A stretch of DNA of 64,000 bases, taken from the NCBI GenBank assembly GCA_944989445.1, contig CALYLW010000185.1, forward strand, positions 562,001 to 626,000, in the 5' to 3' direction. Shown piece after piece: positions 1-12,661 of the stretch (positions are counted from its first letter, which is position 1; each line of letters starts with the position of its first letter). The stretch comes from Ampullaceana balthica. Taxonomy: Eukaryota > Mollusca > Gastropoda > Lymnaeidae. Position numbers and translations under genes: made by a program. Under the pieces are notes generated by a model. It worked only from the letters and a program-made list of their open reading frames with translations. It did not search any database and had not been told where the DNA came from.

Positions 1-402
1 AAACATTGGATAGAATAGTCTAAACATTGGATAGAATAGTCTAAACATTGGATAGAATAGTCTAAACATTGGATAGAATAGTCTAAACATTGGATAGAAT
101 AGTCTAAACATTGGATATAATAGTCTAAACATTGGATAGAATAGTCTAAATATTGGATAGAATAGTCTAAACATTGGATAGAATAGTCTAAACATTGGAT
201 AGAATAGTCTAAACATTGGATAGAATAGTCTAAACATTGGATAGAATAGTCTAAACATTGGATAGAATAGTCTAAACATTGGATAGAATAGTCTAAACAT
301 TGGATAGAATAGTCTAAACATTGGATAGAATAGTCTAAACATTCGATAGAATAGTCTAAATATTGGATAGAATAATCTAAACATTGGATAGAATAGTCTA
401 AA
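1..402. repeat. 21-bp minisatellite, about 19 copies
   Basis: Head-to-tail copies of a 21-bp unit with core tggatagaatagtctaaaca. Almost all copies are identical; a few single-base variants occur (gatataata, attcgat, aatattgg). The array is cut by the window start, so its true length is unknown. It is AT-rich with no long open frame. Confidence 0.97.
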
Positions 403-885
403 TATTTTCTACCGGAAGTAAAGAGAATCAACTCTATTGCCAGAACAACAACACACAACCAAAATTAGGACTACGACATTCGACCAAAGTCAAGACTACG
501 ACACACAACAAACGTCAGAACTACGACACACACGACCAAATTCAGGACAACGACACACCACCAACGTCATAACTATGACAAAATACATACCCTCGCTAAT
601 CCTCGCAATGTGTTTACATCTCTGTATTGTTGTTCTTTGTGAAAGCAACCCTCCCCTCCCCCATTGTTTGTGTAAGTGGCTAATGGTGCACTTTCCCCAA
701 ACGTTGTTTCCCCAAGTGGCTTTGTTTTCATTCGACTGGTAAGGGCGCCCTTGGGGGAAAAGGGGGTGGGTGGATTGAGCAGGATTAACGGGAGGATAAT
801 CACCTTTTGTTATTTTGTGGCTGCTCAGACTTAATCTGAAATCCGTTTAGTTTAAGGAGGCGAACGTTTATGGGAGAAGCTGAAT
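403..885. other. No gene seen; weak ~25-bp degenerate repeat inside
   Basis: Unique DNA between two arrays. At about 466-580 there are four degenerate copies of a 25-27 bp motif of the form actacgacacac...aacgtca. An open frame at 437-742 (101 codons) runs through this degenerate repeat, has no recognisable domain, and is not supported as a gene. Confidence 0.5.
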
Positions 886-1163
886 TCAATAACAAGGGAA
901 CAGTCAATGCACTTCAATAACAGGGGAACAGTCCGTGCACTTCAATAACAAGGGAACAGTCAATGCACTTCAATAACAAGGGAACAGTCAATGCACTTCA
1001 ATAACAAGGGAACAGTCGCTGCACTTGAATAACAAGGGAACAGTCAATGCGCTTCAATAACAAGGGAACAGTCAATGCACTTCAATAACAAGGGAACAGT
1101 CAATGCACTTCAATAACAAGGGAACAGTCAATGCACTTCAATAACAAGGGAACAGTCCGTCCA
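886..1163. repeat. 28-bp minisatellite, about 10 copies
   Basis: Unit of 28 bp with core ttcaataacaagggaacagt followed by caatgcac. Two copies carry ccgt in place of caat and one carries cgct. The last copy decays into unique sequence at about 1160. Confidence 0.95.
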
Positions 1164-1270
1164 CTTCCAAGGCAAATACTGCTATCAGAGGTCCTCAAAT
1201 TTGGCAGTTTCAGAAATTAGTTTACTTTGATATCAAAAGATAATGGGGCAAAAATATGTTTATCCCAATA

Positions 1271-1411
1271 GACTTACACAAATGTCCCACAAATGTCCCA
1301 CCATAGTTATCAATATATCCGGAAAGACTTATCCGTACATCCCACAAGAATTATTCATAAATCGCAAAGGACGTATCCATGTATCACACAAGAGTTATCC
1401 GCAGATGTCAC
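1271..1411. repeat. Degenerate 22-bp tandem repeat, 5-6 copies
   Basis: Register-perfect but diverged 22-bp units start at 1307, 1329, 1351, 1373 and 1395, with consensus near ttatccNtaNatcNcacaag. Spacing is conserved while sequence is not, which indicates an old array. A 65-codon frame crosses it but looks incidental. Confidence 0.6.
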
Positions 1412-1505
1412 TTTAATCCGTCCTGACATGTACAGGTCATGTAAATATGTACACCTGATGCAAAGGTTTTCTGACTTTGGGCAAGTGTAAAATGTGCTTA
1501 ATATC

Positions 1506-1638
1506 CTGTTCATTTGTTATTTTTCTGTTCATTTGTTATTTTTCTGTTCATTTGTTATTTTTCTGTTCATTTGTTATTTTTCTGTTCATTTGTTATTTTT
1601 CTGTTCATTTGTTATTTTTCTGTTCATTTGTTATTTTT
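1506..1638. repeat. 19-bp minisatellite, 7 copies
   Basis: Seven near-identical copies of ctgttcatttgttattttt. Read through on the plus strand it gives short Phe/Leu/Cys-rich open frames, which I regard as repeat read-through. Confidence 0.96.
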
Positions 1639-1672
1639 CACATAATTTTAAAATCCATAAATTGTCTTTTGA

Positions 1673-2873
1673 AACATTAGCATAGAATGACATTAGCATA
1701 GAAAGACATTAGCATAGAATGATATTAGCATAGAAAGACATTAGCATAGAATGATATTAGCATAGAAAGACATTAGCATAGAATGATATTAGCATAGAAA
1801 GACATTAGCATAGAATGATATTAGCATAGAATGACATTAGCATAGAATGACATTAGCATAGAATGATATTAGCATAGAATGACACTAGCATAGAATGATA
1901 TTAGCATAGAATGATATTAGCATAGAATGATATTAGCATAGAATGACATTAGCATAGAATGACATTAGCATAGAATGATATTAGCATTGAATGACATTAG
2001 CATAGAATGATATTAGCATTGAATGACATTAGCATAGAATGACATTAGCATAGAATGACATTAGCATAGATGATATTAACATAGAATGACATAAGCATAG
2101 GATGACATAAGCATAGAATGACATAAGCATAGAATGACATAATCATAGAATGACAAGGGCATATAATGACATTAGCATTGAATGACATAAGCATTGAATG
2201 ACATAAGCATAGAATGACAAGGGCATAGAATGACATTAGCATAGAATGACATAAGCATAGAATGACATAAGCATAGAATGACAAGGGCATAGAATGACAT
2301 TAGCATAGAATGACATTAGCATAGAATGACATTAGCATAGAATGACATAAGCATAGAATGACATAATCATAGAATGACATTAGCATATAATGACATAAGC
2401 ATAGAATGACATAAGCATATAATGACAAGGGCATAGAATGACATTAGCATAGAATGACATTAGCATAGAATGACATTAGCATAGAATGACATAAGCATAG
2501 AATGACATTAGCATAGAATGACATTAGCATAGAATGACATAAGCATAGAATGACATAAGCACAGAATGACATTAGCATAGAATGACATTAGCATAGAATG
2601 ACATAAGCATAGAATGACATAATCATAGAATGACATAAGCATAGAATGACATTAGCATAGAATGACATAAGCATAGAATGACATAAGCATAGAATGACAT
2701 TAGCATAGAATGACATAAGCATAGAATGACAAGGGCATAGAATGACATAAGCATAGAATGACATAAGCATAGAATGACATAAGCATAGAATGACATTAGC
2801 ATTGAATGACATAAGCATAGAATGACATAAGCATAGAATGACAAGGGCATAGAATGACATTAGCATAGAATGA
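1673..2873. repeat. 16-bp minisatellite, about 75 copies
   Basis: Unit cattagcatagaatga (16 bp). The first ~400 bp is dominated by gatattagc/cattagc variants. From about 2090 on, cataagc and caagggc variants interleave, giving a patchy higher-order pattern. Because 16 is not a multiple of 3, the minus strand cycles through all frames as one 16-residue repeat (Met/Ser/Phe/Tyr/Cys/Leu-rich) without stops for up to 92 codons; I treat this as incidental. Confidence 0.96.
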
Positions 2874-3011
2874 ATAGAATGGGTTTCAAATGTTGTTTGC
2901 GGACTTTTTAATTTTTATATGATACCAAACAAAATGTCATTTTGGAAACCCTTCGGATGTATTTTTAAATGTATCCGTCTTGTTTTATCGTTTGTATTAT
3001 TAATTATGGAA

Positions 3012-3118
<107 letters not shown>

Positions 3119-3901
3119 ATAATATGATATAATTCCCCTATCCTCCTATGTATACCACACCAACACACACACGAACCAACCTAATACAACGCCTCGCTTT
3201 GATTCACATTTGAAATACATCAAACGCTTCAATCACAAACACATACACAAACCCTCGCTAGGCTCGACTCTCAAGTATGTGACGCAGATTTGTGTTACGA
3301 GCACGGACAATACTCTCGGGGCAAATGTTTCTAGCGCCAACAATGGCGGGTCCCCTCATAAATTTACATCGGATCACAATGACGGCTATTGGCAGCCGAA
3401 GAAAAAGTGATATTTGAATGGCTGCCTCGACAAGGGCCCAGAGAGAAAGATTTAATCGCCCCCAGATCAATCCTACCGCGGCAACACAACAATTCCATCT
3501 TAGCGATCTCCAGCAGCACAATAGAGCAATGGATTTTATGTTTCGAGTTTATTGTTGTTGGAGAGTTTTTTTTTAATAACTTGAAAATTATTTTTGAACT
3601 CGATCCTCAGCTCGGTTAGAGACCAGCGCGAGTTTGTGTTATTTACCCTCCCCATCCCTACGTTGTATATGGAACGGTAGATTTCTTTTGTAAATATTGA
3701 TTTTTTTAATGTGATTTTTATAATTTATCTTTATTTATCTCTATTTATCTATATGTATGTATATTTATTTAAATGTATTCATTTCAATTTAGATTTTCTG
3801 GGTTCCCAACCCCTTACATCTGTAGCTGTACTATGAGTGCTTGCCAACACAATGTGATGCAGTTCTTGGGAGACCGGATATTTTAATGTTGGTGAAACAA
3901 C
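3119..3901. other. Unique intergenic DNA, no gene recognised
   Basis: The part from about 3250 to 3560 has balanced base composition, no tandem structure, and contains motifs such as caacaattccatcttagcg and tttaatcgcccccagatcaat. It differs from the low-complexity DNA around it, so a conserved non-coding element is possible. Open frames of 66-87 codons on both strands overlap here and none resembles a known family. From 3716 to 3775 there is a degenerate ttatct repeat. Confidence 0.4.
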
Positions 3902-4259
3902 CAGAGGCGTAGGTAGGGACCGGGACCCAGGGGCTAACTTTATTTTTTAAATTAAAATAATGGGAGAGGTGTGTCTGGGCAGAGACGTAACTGGGATTTT
4001 GACGCCCTAGGAAAATTTATTTTTGGCGCTCTAGGCAAATTTATTTTTGATGCCCTAGGCAAATTTATTTTTGGCGCCCTTTATTAAAATAATTTTTTTT
4101 TAAATTTGAGATTTAGCGGCGCCCCTTTGAACTGGCGCTGGTCGGCACCCTTGGCAACTGCCCCAATGCCAAGCCGTTGCTACGCCAATGTGTATGGGTG
4201 AGAAGAGTAACCGTTTCCCCCCCCCCGACCCAACGGCCCGAAGACTGGCTACGCCCCTG
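3902..4259. mobile_element. Candidate MITE with short inverted ends
   Basis: The left end cagaggcgtaggtaggga and the right end actggctacgcccctg are imperfect inverted repeats (agRggcgtagNNag). A further internal copy of the left motif (agagacgtaactggg) lies at about 3982. The interior holds four copies of a ~29-bp element with core ctaggcaaatttattttt (about 4003-4085). No coding capacity. TSDs are unclear: aacaac occurs near both ends but is not flush. Confidence 0.45.
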
Positions 4260-4886
4260 CCAACAACCACACAGACATAATTCTGACACGACAACTGTAA
4301 GTGTGAACTACGCAATGGTATACTTTATGAGCATAGTTTCTTACTTGACAAAAATTTATAAAATTATACAAATATCAAAATTTAAAATTGGATGTTACTT
4401 AAAAACTGAAATTAATATTAACAGGAGAGTTTTGAGCACTGAATCATCAAATTCAAAACCAAAAATAAGTTAGTTTTAATAAATTAGTATTAAAAATCTC
4501 CACACTTGTCTCACTATATAAACAAAAACAATGTGACCCGTCTTGACAGTGAGTACCAAATGTTGCTGTGGATTCTCAAAACATCTTTGATGTTGTGTTG
4601 GTGAACACATGATCTCAATAGTGGCAGACATCTTTGATGTTGTGTTGGTGAACACATGATCTCAATAGTGGCAGACATTTGTTGACCTACAAGCACTTAC
4701 TGGAACAAGTCACGTGATCATGAACGACGCTAGCCCTATCCCCATCAACACCCCCCCACACACACACACACACACTCTCTCTCTTCAACTAGTCTGACTG
4801 ATGGATATCTGCGGAGGTCAACTGCTTCTTGACCCCCAAGTCCTGGCCACTCAGGTGACGACTCTGATTGTTCTCATAGGTCAGCG
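4260..4886. other. Unique DNA with a 47-bp duplication and a CA/CT tract
   Basis: Two adjacent near-identical 47-bp copies occupy 4581-4674, beginning acatctttgatgttgtgt. A (CA)n(CT)n tract lies at about 4752-4788. No gene is recognised. Confidence 0.7.
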
Positions 4887-6160
4887 CTGGTCAAGTCAAC
4901 TACAAGTTCCTGTTGGCTGTGGTCAAGTCAACTACAAGTTCCTGTTGGCTGTGGTCAAGTCAACTACAAGTTCATGTTGGCTGTGGTCAAGTCAACTACA
5001 AGTTCCTGTTGGCTGTGGTCAAGTCAACTACAAGTTCCTGTTGGCTGTGGTCAAGTCAACTACAAGTTCATGTTGGCTGTGGTCAAGTCAACTACAAGTT
5101 CCTGATGGCTGTGGTCAAGTCAACTACAAGTTCATGTTGGCTGTGGTCAAGTCAACTACAAGTTCATGTTGGCTGTGGTCAAGTTAAAGTCAACTACAAG
5201 TTCCTGCTGGCTGTGGTCAAGTCAACTACAAGTTCCTGATGGCTGTGGTCAAGTCAACTACAAGTTCCTGTTGGCTGTGGTCAAGTCAACTACAAGTTCC
5301 TGTTGGCTGTGGTCAAGTCAACTACAAGTTCATGTTGGCTGTGGTCAAGTCAACTACAAGTTCCTGTTGGCTGTGGTCAAGTCAACTACAAGTTCATGTT
5401 GGCTGTGGTCAAGTCAACTACAAGTTCCTGTTGGCTGTGGTCAAGTCAACTACAAGTTCCTGTTGGCTGTGGTCAAGTCAACTACAAGTTCATGTTGGCT
5501 GTGGTCAAGTCAACTACAAGCTCCTGTTGGCTGTGGTCAAGTCAACTACAAGTTCCTGTTGGCTGTGGTCAAGTCAACTACAAGTTCCTGTTGGCTGTGG
5601 TCAAGTCAACTACAAGTTCCTGATGGCTGTGGTCAAGTCAAAGTCAACTACAAGTTCATGTTGGCTGTGGTCACGTCAACTACAAGTTCATGTTGGCTGT
5701 GGTCAAGTCAAAGTCAACTACAAGTTCCTGATGGCTGTGGTCAATTCAAAGTCAACTACAAGTTCCTGTTGGCTGTAGTCAAGTCAAAGTCAGCTACAAG
5801 TTCATGTTGGCTGTGGTCAAGTCAACTACAAGTTCATTTTGGCTGTGGTCAAGTCAGCTACAAGTTCCTGTTGGCTGTGGTCAAGTCAGCTACAAGTTCC
5901 TGTTGGCTGTGGTCAAGTCAACTACAAGTTCCTGTTGGCTGTGGTCAAGTCAACTACAAGTTCATGTTGGATGTGGTCAAGTCAACTACAAGTTCCTGTT
6001 GGCTGTGGTCAAGTCAACTTCAAGTTCATGTTGGCTGTGGTCAAGTCAGCTACAAGTTCCTGTTGGCTGTGGTCAAGTCAACTACAAGTTCCTGTTGGCT
6101 GTGGTCAAGTCAACTACAAGTTCCTGTTGGCTGTGGTCAAGTCAACTACAAGTTCATGTT

Positions 6161-9100
6161 GGCTGTGGTTAAGTCAACTACACGTTCCTGTTGGCTGTGG
6201 TCAAGTCAACTACAAGTTCATGTTGGCTGTGGTCAAGTCAACTACAAGTTCCTGTTGGCTGTGGTCAAGTCAACTACAAGATCATGTTGGCTGTGGTCAA
6301 ATCAACTACAAGTTCCTGTTGGCTGTGGTCAAGTCAACTACAAGTTCATGTTGGCTGTGGTCAAGTCAACTACAAGTTCCTGTTGGCTGTGGTCAAGTCA
6401 ACTACAAGTTCCTGTTGGATGTGGTCAAGTCAACTACAAGTTCCTGTTGGCTGTGGTCAAGTCAACTACAAGTTCATGTTGGCTGTGGTCAAGTCAGCTA
6501 CAAGTTCCTGTTGGCTGTGGTCATGTCAACTACAAGTTCCTGTTGGCTGTGGTCAAGTCAACTACAAGTTCCTGTTGGCTGTGGTCAAGTCAGCTACAAG
6601 TTCCTGTTGGCTGTGGTCAAGTCAGCTACAATGTCCTGTTGGCTGTGGTCAAGTCAACTACAAGTTCCTGTTGGCTGTGGTCAAGTCAACTACAAGTTCA
6701 TGTTGGCTGTGGTCAAGTCAACTACAAGTTCATGTTGGCTGTGGTCAAGTCAACTACAAGTTCATGTTGGCTGTGGTCAAGTCAACTACAAGTTCCTGTT
6801 GGCTGTGGTCAAGTCAACTACAAGTTCCTGTTGGCTGTGGTCAAGTCAACTACAAGTTCCTGATGGCTGTGGTCAAGTCAAAGTCAACTACAAGTTCATG
6901 TTGGCTGTGGTCACGTCAACTACAAGTTCATGTTGGCTGTGGTCAAGTCAAAGTCAACTACAAGTTCCTGATGGCTGTGGTCAATTCAAAGTAAACTACA
7001 AGTTCCTGTTGGCTGTAGTCAAGTCAAAGTCAGCTACAAGTTCATGTTGGATGTGGTCAAGTCAACTACACGTTCCTGTTGGCTGTGGTCAAGTCAACTA
7101 CAAGTTCATTTTGGCTGTGGTCAAGTCAGCTACAAGTTCCTGTTGGCTGTGGTCAAGTCAACTACAAGTTCCTGTTGGCTGTGGTCAAGTCAACTACAAG
7201 TTCCTGTTGGCTGTGGTCAAGTCAACTACAAGTTCATGTTGGATGTGGTCACGTCAACTACAAGTTCCTGTTGGCTGTGGTCAAGTCAACTACAAGTTCA
7301 TGTTGGCTGTGGTCAAGTCAGCTACAAGTTCCTGTTGGCTGTGGTCAAGTCAACTACAAGTTCCTGTTGGCTGTGGTCAAGTCAACTACAAGTTCCTGTT
7401 GGCTGTGGTCAAGTCAACTACAAGTCCATGTTGGCTGTGGTTAAGTCAACTACACGTTCCTGTTGGCTGTGGTCAAGTCAACTACAAGTTCATGTTGGTT
7501 GTGGTCAAGTCAACTACAAGTTCCTGTTGGCTGTGGTCAAGTCAACTACAAGCTCATGTTGGCTGTGGTCAAGTCAACTACAAGTTCCTGTTGGCTGTGG
7601 TCAAGTCAACTACAAGTTCCTGTTGGATGTGGTCAAGTCAACTACAAGTTCCTGTTGGCTGTGGTCAAGTCAACTACAAGTTCATGTTGGCTGTGGTCAA
7701 GTCAGCTACAAGTTCCTGTTGGCTGTGGTCATGTCAACTACAAGTTCCTGTTGGCTGTGGTCAAGTCAACTACAAGTTCCTGTTGGCTGTGGTCAAGTCA
7801 GCTACAAGTTCCTGTTGGCTGTGGTCAAGTCAGCTATAAGTTCCTGTTGGCTGTGGTCAAGTCAACTACAAGTTCCTGTTGGCTGTGGTCAAGTCAACTA
7901 CAAGTTCATGTTGGCTGTGGTCAAGTCAACTACAAGTTCATGTTGGCTGTGGTCAAGTCAACTACAAGTTCATGTTGGCTGTGGTCAAGTCAACTACAAG
8001 TTCCTGTTGGCTGTGGTCAAGTCAACTACAAGATCATGTTGGCTGTGGTCAAGTCAACTACAAGTTCCTGTTGGCTGTGGTCAAGTCAACTACAAGTTCC
8101 TGTTGGCTGTGGTCAAGTCAACTACATGTTCCTGTTGGCTGTGGTCAAGTCAACTACAAGTTCCTGTTGGCTGTGGTCAAGTCAACTACAAGTTCCTGTT
8201 GGCTGTGGTCTAGTCAACTACAAGTTCCTGTTGGCTGTGGTCAAGTCAATTACAAGTTCCTGTTGGCTGTGGTCAAGTCAACTACAAGTTCATGTTGGCT
8301 GTGGGCAAGTCAACTACAAGTTCCTGTTGACTGTGGTCAAGTCAACTACAAGTTCATGTTGGCTGTGGTCAAGTCAACTACAAGTTCCTGTTGGCTGTGG
8401 TCAAGTCAACTACAAGTTCCTGTTGGCTGTGGTCAAGTCAACTACAAGTTCATGTTGGCTGTGGTCAAGTCAACTACAAGTTCATGTTGGATGTGGGCAA
8501 GTCAACTACAAGTTCATGTTGGCTGTGGTCAAGTCAACTACAATTTCCTGTTGGCTGTGGTCAAGACAACTACAAGTTCCTGTTGGCTGTGGTCAAGTCA
8601 ACTTCAAGTTCATGTTGGCTGTGGTCAAGTCAACTACAAGTTCATGTTGGCTGTGGGCAAGTCAACTACAAGTTCCTGTTGACTGTGGTCAAGTCAACTA
8701 CAAGTTCATGTTGGCTGTGGTCAAGTCAACTACAAGTTCCTGTTGGCTGTGGTCAAGTCAACTACAAGTTCCTGTTGGCTGTGGTCAAGTCAACTACAAG
8801 TTCCTGTTGGCTGTGGTCAAGTCAACTACAAGTTCATGTTGGCTGTGGTCAAGTCAACTACAAGTTCATGTTGGCTGTGGTCAAGTCAACTACAAGTTCC
8901 TGTTGGCTGTGGTCAAGTCAACTACAAGTTCATGTTGGCTGTGGTCAAGTCAACTACAAGTTCCTGTTGGCTGTGGTCAAGTCAACTACAAGTTTCTGTT
9001 GGCTGTGGTCAAGTCAACTACAAGTTCCTGTTGGCTGTGGTCAAGTCAACTACAAGTTCCTGTTGGCTGTGGTCAAGTCAACTACAAGTTCCTGTTGGCT

Positions 9101-12100
9101 GTGGTCAAGTCAACTACAAGTTCCTGTTGGCTGTGGTCAAGTCAACTACAAGTTCATGTTGGCTTTGGTCAAGTCAACTACAAGTTCATGTTGGCTGTGG
9201 TCAAGTCGACTACAAGTTCCTGTTGGCTGTGGTCAAGTCAACTACAAGTTCCTGTTGGCTGTGGTCAAGTCAACTACAAGTTCCTGTTGGCTGTGGTCAA
9301 GTCAACTACAAGTTCATGTTGGATGTGGTCACGTCAACTACAAGTTCCTGTTGGCTGTGGTCAAGTCAACTACAAGTTCATGTTGGCTGTGGTCAAGTCA
9401 GCTACAAGTTCCTGTTGGCTGTGGTCAAGTCAACTACAAGTTCCTGTTGGCTGTGGTCAAGTCAACTACAAGTTCCTGTTGGCTGTGGTCAAGTCAACTA
9501 CAAGTCCATGTTGGCTGTGGTTAAGTCAACTACACGTTCCTGTTGGCTGTGGTCAAGTCAACTACAAGTTCATGTTGGCTGTGGTCAAGTCAACTACAAG
9601 TTCCTGTTGGCTGTGGTCAAGTCAACTACAAGCTCATGTTGGCTGTGGTCAAGTCAACTACAAGTTCCTGTTGGCTGTGGTCAAGTCAACTACAAGTTCC
9701 TGTTGGATGTGGTCAAGTCAACTACAAGTTCCTGTTGGCTGTGGTCAAGTCAACTACAAGTTCATGTTGGCTGTGGTCAAGTCAGCTACAAGTTCCTGTT
9801 GGCTGTGGTCATGTCAACTACAAGTTCCTGTTGGCTGTGGTCAAGTCAACTACAAGTTCCTGTTGGCTGTGGTCAAGTCAGCTACAAGTTCCTGTTGGCT
9901 GTGGTCAAGTCAGCTATAAGTTCCTGTTGGCTGTGGTCAAGTCAACTACAAGTTCCTGTTGGCTGTGGTCAAGTCAACTACAAGTTCATGTTGGCTGTGG
10001 TCAAGTCAACTACAAGTTCATGTTGGCTGTGGTCAAGTCAACTACAAGTTCATGTTGGCTGTGGTCAAGTCAACTACAAGTTCCTGTTGGCTGTGGTCAA
10101 GTCAACTACAAGATCATGTTGGCTGTGGTCAAGTCAACTACAAGTTCCTGTTGGCTGTGGTCAAGTCAACTACAAGTTCCTGTTGGCTGTGGTCAAGTCA
10201 ACTACATGTTCCTGTTGGCTGTGGTCAAGTCAACTACAAGTTCCTGTTGGCTGTGGTCAAGTCAACTACAAGTTCCTGTTGGCTGTGGTCTAGTCAACTA
10301 CAAGTTCCTGTTGGCTGTGGTCAAGTCAATTACAAGTTCCTGTTGGCTGTGGTCAAGTCAACTACAAGTTCATGTTGGCTGTGGGCAAGTCAACTACAAG
10401 TTCCTGTTGACTGTGGTCAAGTCAACTACAAGTTCATGTTGGCTGTGGTCAAGTCAACTACAAGTTCCTGTTGGCTGTGGTCAAGTCAACTACAAGTTCC
10501 TGTTGGCTGTGGTCAAGTCAACTACAAGTTCATGTTGGCTGTGGTCAAGTCAACTACAAGTTCATGTTGGATGTGGGCAAGTCAACTACAAGTTCATGTT
10601 GGCTGTGGTCAAGTCAACTACAATTTCCTGTTGGCTGTGGTCAAGACAACTACAAGTTCCTGTTGGCTGTGGTCAAGTCAACTTCAAGTTCATGTTGGCT
10701 GTGGTCAAGTCAACTACAAGTTCATGTTGGCTGTGGGCAAGTCAACTACAAGTTCCTGTTGACTGTGGTCAAGTCAACTACAAGTTCATGTTGGCTGTGG
10801 TCAAGTCAACTACAAGTTCCTGTTGGCTGTGGTCAAGTCAACTACAAGTTCCTGTTGGCTGTGGTCAAGTCAACTACAAGTTCCTGTTGGCTGTGGTCAA
10901 GTCAACTACAAGTTCATGTTGGCTGTGGTCAAGTCAACTACAAGTTCATGTTGGCTGTGGTCAAGTCAACTACAAGTTCCTGTTGGCTGTGGTCAAGTCA
11001 ACTACAAGTTCATGTTGGCTGTGGTCAAGTCAACTACAAGTTCCTGTTGGCTGTGGTCAAGTCAACTACAAGTTTCTGTTGGCTGTGGTCAAGTCAACTA
11101 CAAGTTCCTGTTGGCTGTGGTCAAGTCAACTACAAGTTCCTGTTGGCTGTGGTCAAGTCAACTACAAGTTCCTGTTGGCTGTGGTCAAGTCAACTACAAG
11201 TTCCTGTTGGCTGTGGTCAAGTCAACTACAAGTTCATGTTGGCTTTGGTCAAGTCAACTACAAGTTCATGTTGGCTGTGGTCAAGTCGACTACAAGTTCA
11301 TGTTGGCTGTGGTCAAGTCAACTACAAGTTCATGTTGGCTGTGGTCAAGTCAACTACAAGTTCATGTTGGCTGTGGTTAAGTCAACTACACGTTCCTGTT
11401 GGCTGTGGTCAAGTCAACTACAAGTTCATGTTGGCTGTGGTCAAGTCAACTAAAAGTTCCTGTTGGCTGTGGTCAAGTCAACTACAAGATCATGTTGGCT
11501 GTGGTCAAGTCAACTACAAGTTCCTGTTGGCTGTGGTCAAGTCAACTACAAGTTCATGTTGGCTGTGGTCAAGTCAACTACAAGTTCCTGTTGGCTGTGG
11601 TCAAGTCAACTACAAGTTCCTGTTGGATGTGGTCAAGTCAATTACAAGTTCCTGTTGGCTGTGGTCAAGTCAACTACAAGTTCATGTTGTCTGTGGTCAA
11701 GTCAGCTACAAGTTCCTGTTGGCTGTGGTCATGTCAACTACAAGTTCCTGTTGGCTGTGGTCAAGTCAACTACAAGTTCCTGTTGGCTGTGGTCAAGTCA
11801 GCTACAAGTTCCTGTTGGCTGTGGTCAAGTCAGCTACAATGTCCTGTTGGCTGTGGTCAAGTCAACTACAAGTTCCTGTTGGCTGTGGTCAAGTCAACTA
11901 CAAGTTCATGTTGGCTGTGGTCAAGTCAACTACAAGTTTATGTTGGCTGTGGTCAAGTCAACTACAAGTTCATGTTGGCTGTGGTCAAGTCAACTACAAG
12001 TTCCTGTTGGCTGTGGTCAAGTCAACTACAAGTTCCTGTTGGCTGTGGTCAAGTCAACTACAAGTTCCTGATGGCTGTGGTCAAGTCAAAGTCAACTACA

Positions 12101-12661
12101 AGTTCATGTTGGCTGTGGTCACGTCAACTACAAGTTCATGTTGGCTGTGGTCAAGTCAAAGTCAACTACAAGTTCCTGATGGCTGTGGTCAATTCAAAGT
12201 CAACTACAAGTTCCTGTTGGCTGTAGTCAAGTCAAAGTCAGCTACAAGTTCATGTTGGATGTGGTCAAGTCAACTACACGTTCCTGTTGGCTGTGGTCAA
12301 GTCAACTACAAGTTCATTTTGGCTGTGGTCAAGTCAGCTACAAGTTCCTGTTGGCTGTGGTCAAGTCAACTACAAGTTCCTGTTGGCTGTGGTCAAGTCA
12401 ACTACAAGTTCCTGTTGGCTGTGGTCAAGTCAACTACAAGTTCATGTTGGATGTGGTCAAGTCAACTACAAGTTCCTGTTGGCTGTGGTCAAGTCAACTA
12501 CAAGTTCATGTTGGCTGTGGTCAAGTCAGCTACAAGTTCCTGTTGGCTGTGGTCAAGTCAACTACAAGTTCCTGTTGGCTGTGGTCAAGTCAACTACAAG
12601 TTCCTGTTGGCTGTGGTCAAGTCAACTACAAGTCCATGTTGGCTGTGGTTAAGTCAACTAC
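6161..12661. repeat. Second duplicated block in the 32-bp array, 5,208 bp apart
   Basis: Markers at 6161, 6853 and 7421 recur at 11369, 12061 and 12629 (the ggttaag variant, the cctgatgg plus hexamer-insert cluster, and the caagtccatg variant). All three give a shift of 5,208 bp. The hexamer-insert cluster also occurs at 5613, 1,240 bp before the 6853 copy. Confidence 0.8.
7200..11295. repeat. 2,080-bp tandem segmental duplication inside the 32-bp array
   Basis: Diagnostic variants recur exactly 2,080 bp (65 units) apart: ggatgtggtcacgtc at 7241 and 9321, ggttaagtcaac...cacgttcc at 7441 and 9521, cagctataag at 7831 and 9911, and aagtcgactac at about 9203 and 11283. A long block of about 2 kb was therefore duplicated in tandem and has hardly diverged (one change seen near 7499/9579). 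Confidence 0.85.
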
